DNA from: Mycolicibacterium moriokaense
GTDB taxonomy: Bacteria; Actinomycetota; Actinomycetes; Mycobacteriales; Mycobacteriaceae
Length of the DNA stretch: 64,000 nucleotides
Direction of reading: 5' to 3'
Assembly: GCF_003201655.1 (NCBI RefSeq)
Contig: NZ_QJJU01000001.1
Location: 124,001-188,000 of the forward strand
Shown here: piece by piece, positions 62,620 through 64,000 of the stretch
How the letters are laid out: every line of letters starts with the position of its first letter
Numbering within the stretch: the stretch's first letter is position 1
Program-made: the position numbers and the translations under genes
Notes under the pieces: model-generated
What the model saw: only the letters and a program-made list of their open reading frames with translations
Database searches by the model: none
Told to the model about the DNA's origin: nothing

Positions 62620-62992
62620 GCCCGATCGTCGGCTTGCGCGATTCCAGTCGCCGATTCAGCAGTGCAAGTCCCTCTTCGAGGTCCAACGCCGTGTACATGT
62701 CGTCGAACATCAGCCCGAGTTGGACCATCGCGAAGGCCACCTCCGGCTGCAGCCCGACGATCACCGTGTCCGCGCCGCGCAGCCGGGTCATGTGGGCGAT
62801 CGTGCGTATCGACCTGGCAGCGAACGAATCCATCACATCGATCGCCGTCACGTCCACGATGATCCCGTGTGCACGGTAGCGGCTGACGCGCTCCATCAGA
62901 TCGTGGCGCAACCGCTCGGCGTCGGAGTCCGTGAGCGCAGCCTGCACCGACGCGATGAGGATGGTGCCCTGCTTCAGGATGGGTACTGGCAT
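62603..62992 (-). CDS. rsbS: RsbS, stressosome STAS scaffold
   Basis: The 129-aa single STAS protein begins MPVPILKQGTILIASVQAAL, exactly as RsbS does, and carries the phospho-serine motif IDVMDSFAARSI with Ser56 at the position of Bacillus Ser59. RsbS forms the core of the stressosome with RsbR and captures RsbT until phosphorylated. Its stop overlaps the rsbT start region by about 17 bp, so coupling is tight. Confidence 0.93.
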   Translation of the reverse strand: MPVPILKQGTILIASVQAALTDSDAERLRHDLMERVSRYRAHGIIVDVTAIDVMDSFAARSIRTIAHMTRLRGADTVIVGLQPEVAFAMVQLGLMFDDMYTALDLEEGLALLNRRLESRKPTIGRDGAD

Positions 62993-63014
62993 GGGAAGGC
63001 CGCGACGGCGGTGG

Positions 63015-63902
63015 TCAGCCGTTGGGCTCGCCGGTGCGGGTCACTTCGTAGCCCAGCAACCGTTCGGCCTCTTCGATGCCGCCCTGCAGGTCGCCGACGG
63101 CGTTCATCTTCGACAGGTCTAGCCCGATGGTCACCAGCGTCAGCGCGATATCCGACGACAGACCGGTGATGATGACGCTCGCACCCATCAGGCCCGACGC
63201 GTCGACCGTCTGCACCAGATGGTTCGCCACGGTGGAGTCGATCGTCGGCACACCGGTGATGTCGATGACCACCACCTTGGCGCGGTTGGCGCGGATAGCA
63301 CGCAGGAGTTGCTCGGTGACCTGACGGGCGCGCTGGCTGTCGAGCACGCCGATGATCGGCAGAATCAGCAGCTGTTCACGGACCTGGAGCACGGGTGTGG
63401 ACAGCTCGCGAATGGCCTCCTGCTGCTGACGAATAATGCGCTCGCGTTCCTGCACGAAGCCGACGGCCACGGTGTTCGCGATGCGGTTGGCTGCGGGCTC
63501 GTACGCGTCGAGCACCCGGTTCAGCAGGTCGAAGTCGGTTTGGTACTTCTCGAACAACGAGCGGGCCAGCACGTCGCGCAGGAGGAGCACGATGCCGACC
63601 ACCTCGTCGGTTTCGACGCCTCGCGGGATGATCCGCTCGGACAGGTCGCGCGCGTAGTCCTGCAGCGCTTCGACGCTACCGGTCTCCAACACCTCGACGT
63701 AACTGTCGTAGACCGTCGTCGCCTCGGAGAAGATCTCCTCGGGTGACATCGCGGTGAGTAGCTGGGCCTCGGTGATTCGGCGCGCCCACTCCTCACGCAA
63801 CGCGGTCCGGTTCTGCCGCAGATGCTGGACGAGCTGGGGCAGCAGATCCTGGCCCACAAGCTTGTCGTCGGCACTTGCTAAATCCGTCGACGATTCAGAC
63901 AT
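63015..63902 (-). CDS. rsbR: RsbR, stressosome sensor/co-antagonist
   Basis: The 295-aa protein has an all-helical, globin-like N-terminal sensor domain (residues 20-155) without an obvious heme ligand, then a linker helix (QERERIIRQQQEAIRELSTP) and a C-terminal STAS domain. Thr169 in STPVL and Ser223 in IDST (after Asp222) match the phosphosites Thr171 and Thr205 of Bacillus RsbRA. The start is ATG 63902, with GGGAGG four bases upstream; a longer start at 63920 would precede this site. It is first in the operon. The signal sensed is unknown. Confidence 0.93.
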   Translation of the reverse strand: MSESSTDLASADDKLVGQDLLPQLVQHLRQNRTALREEWARRITEAQLLTAMSPEEIFSEATTVYDSYVEVLETGSVEALQDYARDLSERIIPRGVETDEVVGIVLLLRDVLARSLFEKYQTDFDLLNRVLDAYEPAANRIANTVAVGFVQERERIIRQQQEAIRELSTPVLQVREQLLILPIIGVLDSQRARQVTEQLLRAIRANRAKVVVIDITGVPTIDSTVANHLVQTVDASGLMGASVIITGLSSDIALTLVTIGLDLSKMNAVGDLQGGIEEAERLLGYEVTRTGEPNG

Positions 63903-64000
63903 TCGGCCTCCCAGCTTCACTCGCGCGTCGGTGTCGGTGCACGAGGTCCTGTGCCGACATTAGCGCCAGAGCCGGGCGCGGAAGCGTCGAAGTAACCAAT
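63903..64000 (-). promoter_or_regulatory. Upstream region of the stressosome operon
   Basis: The 98 bp before rsbR should hold the operon promoter. On the minus strand a TAATGT hexamer (63956-63961) could be a -10, about 55 bp from the start, but no convincing -35 was seen and no GGGTA-type SigF box was found. The upstream limit lies beyond the window. Confidence 0.25.

Noticed and set aside
57719..63902. A sigma factor gene belonging to the stressosome operon
   Set aside because: Checked both strands through this stretch and found none; the only sigma factors in the window (9633, 37049) are ECF types, unlike the SigB/SigF partners expected.
1..64000. tRNA genes, CRISPR arrays, insertion sequences or prophage
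   Set aside because: No cloverleaf, repeat-spacer array, transposase motif or flanking inverted repeats were noticed by reading; a covariance-model scan for tRNA would settle it.

Overview
The window is high-GC actinobacterial DNA, and the gene content points to Mycobacterium, probably a rapid-growing environmental species (Mycolicibacterium). Pointers are an MmpL3-type RND transporter, a cutinase-like secreted hydrolase, an Rv2172c-type methylenetetrahydrofolate reductase, an Rv1155-type F420/flavin split-barrel protein, a nitrobindin with the mycobacterial GTWSGKG signature, a SigG-type and a SigH-type ECF sigma factor, and several small mycobacterial secreted proteins. GTG and TTG starts are common and many neighbouring genes overlap by ATGA or GTGA. 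I found no tRNA, rRNA, insertion sequence, prophage or CRISPR array; it reads as ordinary chromosome with a few accessory modules.

Layout. 1-6.6 kb: partial CDS, Nudix hydrolase, MFS transporter, lipoprotein, small membrane protein behind a perfect palindrome, VTT membrane protein, NmrA-like reductase, nitroreductase. 6.7-11.6 kb: large LuxR (LAL) regulator, a SigH-like sigma factor without a visible anti-sigma factor, a cupin and an unknown 297-aa protein. 11.6-22.4 kb: frameshifted TMEM175-like channel, MmpL3 paralogue lacking a normal start codon, cutinase, hydrolase, CitE-like lyase, SelO, secreted proteins and lipoproteins, RibD-like reductase, MTHFR. 22.5-36.5 kb: HrpA helicase, SDR plus DUF899 pair, carboxylesterase, small secreted peptide with a strong terminator, FAD oxidoreductase, nitrobindin plus serine hydrolase, F420/flavin protein, dapB-like dehydrogenase, VOC protein, zinc-finger rhomboid. 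36.6-44.2 kb: GtrA protein, SigG, SDR, Kup potassium transporter, esterase, coiled-coil protein, crotonase, O-methyltransferase. 44.3-48.4 kb: five-gene MoxR/DUF58/DUF4129 operon. 48.4-52.9 kb: second DUF899 protein, TetR regulator, small secreted proteins, DMT-like permease.

52.6-57.7 kb is a galactose locus: a sodium:solute symporter with a small membrane partner diverges from a DeoR regulator that overlaps galT, which overlaps galK. Three tandem 10-bp repeats sit in the divergent promoter region.

57.7-63.9 kb is a compact minus-strand regulatory operon that reads rsbR, rsbS, rsbT, an RsbX-type phosphatase, a large RsbU-type phosphatase, an RsbW-type kinase, an RsbV-type STAS protein and an ANTAR-domain protein. 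It encodes the three stressosome components and a full partner-switching cascade, but no sigma factor lies within the window; the last gene encodes a predicted RNA-binding protein instead. This is the most interesting system seen here. The best small-scale signal is a pair of TCCTGCCA direct repeats, spaced exactly 21 bp apart, upstream of both genes encoding the paralogous MKKF-type secreted peptides, which lie 8 kb apart and on opposite strands.
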